Source: Gammaproteobacteria bacterium (GTDB lineage: Bacteria; Pseudomonadota; Gammaproteobacteria; Xanthomonadales; Xanthomonadaceae). Taken from it: a stretch of 7,872 nucleotides of DNA. Position 1 is the first letter of the stretch; every line of letters starts with the position of its first letter. The position numbers and the translations under genes are program-made. Positions 6,208-7,872 of this stretch are shown here, piece by piece. Under the pieces are notes generated by a model. That model had not been told where the DNA came from and ran no database searches. It saw only the letters and a program-made list of their open reading frames with translations. Location of the stretch: the NCBI GenBank assembly GCA_025360985.1, contig JANYBA010000390.1, positions 1 through 7,872 on the forward strand, in the 5' to 3' direction.

Positions 6208-7341
6208 ATGAGCACGGTGCGGGAAATCTTCGGCGACCTGGCGCGCATGCTGCGCGATCCGCGCGATGCGGTCATGCAGGACATCGGCGCCAGCGGCGAG
6301 GTGCTGTGGGCGCAGCTGCGTCGCCTGATCTGCGCGATCCTGATGATCCTGCCGCTGATCAACGCGGTGACCGGCGGCAAGATTTCCGAGACGGTGATCG
6401 GCCTGGTCTTCACTTCCTTCGCATTGCTCGCCAGCCAGGGTTTCCTCGTGCTGGCGCGCCAACACCGGCGGCTGGCATGGCTGCCGTTCGTGTCGGCGAT
6501 GTACGACGTGACCACGATCAGCGCGATGCTGCTGATCCTGGCCCAGACCGAGCCGGCGGCGGGATTGAATTCCATGGTGGTCTGGGCCTGCTACCCGCTG
6601 GCGATCCTGTCCTCGACGCTGCGCAACGACGTGCGCGTGACGCTGTTCGCCGGGGCCCTGGCGATGGTCCAATTCGGCGCGATCGTGGCCTGGTACCTGC
6701 TTGGCGAGCAGCCGCCGCCGGTGTCGGCCCTCTACGGCACCGTGACCTGGGCGAACGAACTGGAGCGTCTGGTGCTGTTGCTGGCCTCGGCCCTGCTGTG
6801 CGCGATGCTGGCGCTGCGGATGCAGAAGATGGTGCTGATCTCGGGTACCGACGGCCTGACCGGATTGCCGAACCGCAGCTACCTCAACCTGCGCGTGCCG
6901 ACCCTGATCGCCGAGGCCCGCGCCGGCGAGCAAAGCCTGTGCGTGGCCTTGATCGACCTGGATCATTTCAAGCGCATCAACGAGGAATTCGGTTACCTGG
7001 TCGGCGATCGCGCCTTGCGCCACGCCGCCGACACCATGCGGCTCGAGCTCAAGCGCAGCGAACCGCTGATCCGGGTCGGCGGCGAAGAGTTCGTCCTGAT
7101 CCTTGACCAACCGATCGGCGCGGCTTGGGAATACCTGGACTGGTTGCGGCGCCGGCTGTCGGCGCAGGCCTTCGACACCGAACCGGGCATGGCGCCGCGC
7201 CACATTACCTTCAGCGCTGGCCTGGCCTCCTGTCCGCAGGACGCCGCCGATTTGTCGGGCTTGCTGCGCCGCGCCGATCAGCGCCTGCGACTGGCCAAGC
7301 TGGCCGGCCGCAACCGGGTGATGGCGCGCGACGAGGCCTGA
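6208..7341 (+). CDS. Membrane-bound diguanylate cyclase (GGDEF domain)
   Basis: This 377-residue protein makes cyclic di-GMP from two GTP. About six membrane segments (near 40-56, 60-83, 91-112, 122-138, 143-165 and 187-206) form an N-terminal sensor of unrecognised type. The GGDEF domain (about 212-373) has TDGLTGLPNR, the metal/nucleotide region ALIDLDHFKRIN, GD at 266-267, the active-site GGEEF at 291-295, and the terminal ADQRLRLAKLAGRNRV. Catalytic residues look intact. The usual histidine in the GHxxGD stretch is Y263. The inhibitory site, normally RxxD five residues before GGEEF, is K282-R-S-E285, so product feedback may be weaker. The frame is open further upstream, but ATG at 6208 follows a GGGGG ribosome site (6198-6202). 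No EAL or HD-GYP domain is present. A hairpin sits between it and the PDZ gene, so it is probably a separate unit. Confidence 0.93.
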   Translation: MSTVREIFGDLARMLRDPRDAVMQDIGASGEVLWAQLRRLICAILMILPLINAVTGGKISETVIGLVFTSFALLASQGFLVLARQHRRLAWLPFVSAMYDVTTISAMLLILAQTEPAAGLNSMVVWACYPLAILSSTLRNDVRVTLFAGALAMVQFGAIVAWYLLGEQPPPVSALYGTVTWANELERLVLLLASALLCAMLALRMQKMVLISGTDGLTGLPNRSYLNLRVPTLIAEARAGEQSLCVALIDLDHFKRINEEFGYLVGDRALRHAADTMRLELKRSEPLIRVGGEEFVLILDQPIGAAWEYLDWLRRRLSAQAFDTEPGMAPRHITFSAGLASCPQDAADLSGLLRRADQRLRLAKLAGRNRVMARDEA

Positions 7342-7344
7342 AGC

Positions 7345-7426
7345 GTCATGCCCGCGCCGGTGGGCATCCCGTGTCTTTGCCGACAATGAAGTAAAGTCAC
7401 TGGGTCCCCGCCTGCGCGGGGACGAC
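7345..7426. repeat. Inverted pair of REP-like palindromic elements
   Basis: Two 29-base elements face each other at 7345-7373 and 7398-7426, agreeing at 22 of 29 positions after reverse complementing. Each folds into an 8-base-pair stem with a 4-base loop, for example GTCCCCGC-CTGC-GCGGGGAC at 7404-7423. Two stem pairs differ between copies by compensating changes. The type (translating as PAQAGTQ on the minus strand) is a common dispersed intergenic repeat in proteobacteria. It fills the cyclase-nupC gap and may protect or terminate the upstream mRNA. No RAYT transposase is nearby. Confidence 0.75.
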
Positions 7427-7450
7427 TAATTCGGAGCCGGATTCCAACCC

Positions 7451-7872
7451 ATGAACCAGATCCTGTTCGGCCTGTTCGGCTTGCTGGTGCTGGTCGGCAT
7501 CGCCTGGACGTTCTCGCGCAATCGCTGGGCGGTCGACTGGAAGCTGGTCGCTACCGGCCTGTTGCTGCAGCTCGCCTTCGCCTCGTTCGTGTTGCTCACG
7601 CCCTGGGGCAGCCGGGTCTTCGACGCGCTGGCGCACGGCTTCGTCACGCTCTCGGGCTTCACCATGGAGGGCTCCCGATTGGTGTTCGGCAGCCTCACCG
7701 ACCAGTCCAAGCTCGGTTTCCTGTTCGCCTTCCAGGTGCTGCCGACGGTCATCTTCTTCGCCTCGCTGATGGGCGTGCTCTACCACCTCGGCGTCATGCA
7801 GTGGGTGGTGCGCGGCATGGCCTGGGCGATCACCCGGGTGATGCGCGTGTCCGGCGCCGAGACCACGTCGGT
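7451..7872 (+). CDS. nupC: NupC/CNT-family nucleoside transporter, 5' part
   Basis: The first 140 codons of this gene are present, and it continues past the window end. The product begins MNQILFGLFGLLVLVG. Hydrophobic segments follow at about residues 4-20, 33-52 and 85-105. The CNT-family landmarks are visible in order: EGSRLVFGSL, then FAFQVLPTVIFFASLMGVLYHLG, and VMQWVVRGMAWAI followed by SGAETTS. Concentrative nucleoside transporters of this group import nucleosides by cation symport across the inner membrane. ATG at 7451 begins the first membrane segment, which supports it as the start, but the ribosome site is weak: the nearest GGAG is about 14 bases upstream. The gene is separated from the diguanylate cyclase by a REP-like repeat pair and is probably expressed alone, with no clear promoter found. 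Substrate preference cannot be judged from this part. Confidence 0.93.
   Translation, partial: MNQILFGLFGLLVLVGIAWTFSRNRWAVDWKLVATGLLLQLAFASFVLLTPWGSRVFDALAHGFVTLSGFTMEGSRLVFGSLTDQSKLGFLFAFQVLPTVIFFASLMGVLYHLGVMQWVVRGMAWAITRVMRVSGAETTS

Noticed and set aside
6193..7386. Minus-strand open frame of 397 codons antisense to the cyclase
   Set aside because: It is a glutamine/histidine-rich shadow of GGDEF coding sequence, with no start context.
7401..7426. Hairpin GTCCCCGC/GCGGGGAC as an intrinsic terminator of the cyclase gene
   Set aside because: No T tract follows it, and it is one half of a REP-like pair, so it is described as a repeat.

Overview
The window is GC-rich chromosomal DNA. Gene content, codon use and a dispersed palindromic repeat point to a gammaproteobacterium of the Xanthomonadaceae/Lysobacteraceae type (Lysobacter- or Xanthomonas-like). 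That assignment is an inference from gene families and layout. No transposase, integrase, tRNA, rRNA or CRISPR array was seen. The coding part reads as core genome with one less familiar regulatory cassette.

Layout. Positions 1-720 hold no convincing protein gene. They contain several minus-strand transcription signals, and a promoter-terminator pair about 150-200 bases apart outlines a candidate small RNA (about 293 to 109, minus). Positions 721-3739 carry four minus-strand genes, in transcription order: a stomatin/QmcA-like SPFH protein, an NfeD-family partner one base downstream of it, then gcvT and gcvH of the glycine cleavage system. A strong intrinsic terminator follows gcvH at 663-696. 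A 95-base divergent intergenic region (3740-3834) with a perfect palindrome separates this block from the plus-strand genes.

Positions 3835-6145 form a tight plus-strand operon: an ECF-like sigma factor, an overlapping single-pass membrane protein in the position of an anti-sigma factor, and a secreted protein with two PDZ-like domains, Met/His-rich stretches and a polyproline tail. The likely logic is envelope signalling, in which the periplasmic PDZ protein and the membrane protein control the sigma factor. This is inferred from layout and topology, because no known zinc-finger anti-sigma motif or protease domain is visible. A terminator-like hairpin at 6168-6197 separates the operon from a membrane diguanylate cyclase (6208-7341). 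An inverted pair of REP-like hairpins (7345-7426) fills the gap before a NupC/CNT nucleoside transporter (7451 onward), which runs off the window end.

The two halves are independent. The left half handles one-carbon/glycine metabolism and membrane-protein quality control. The right half handles envelope sensing, c-di-GMP production and nucleoside uptake.
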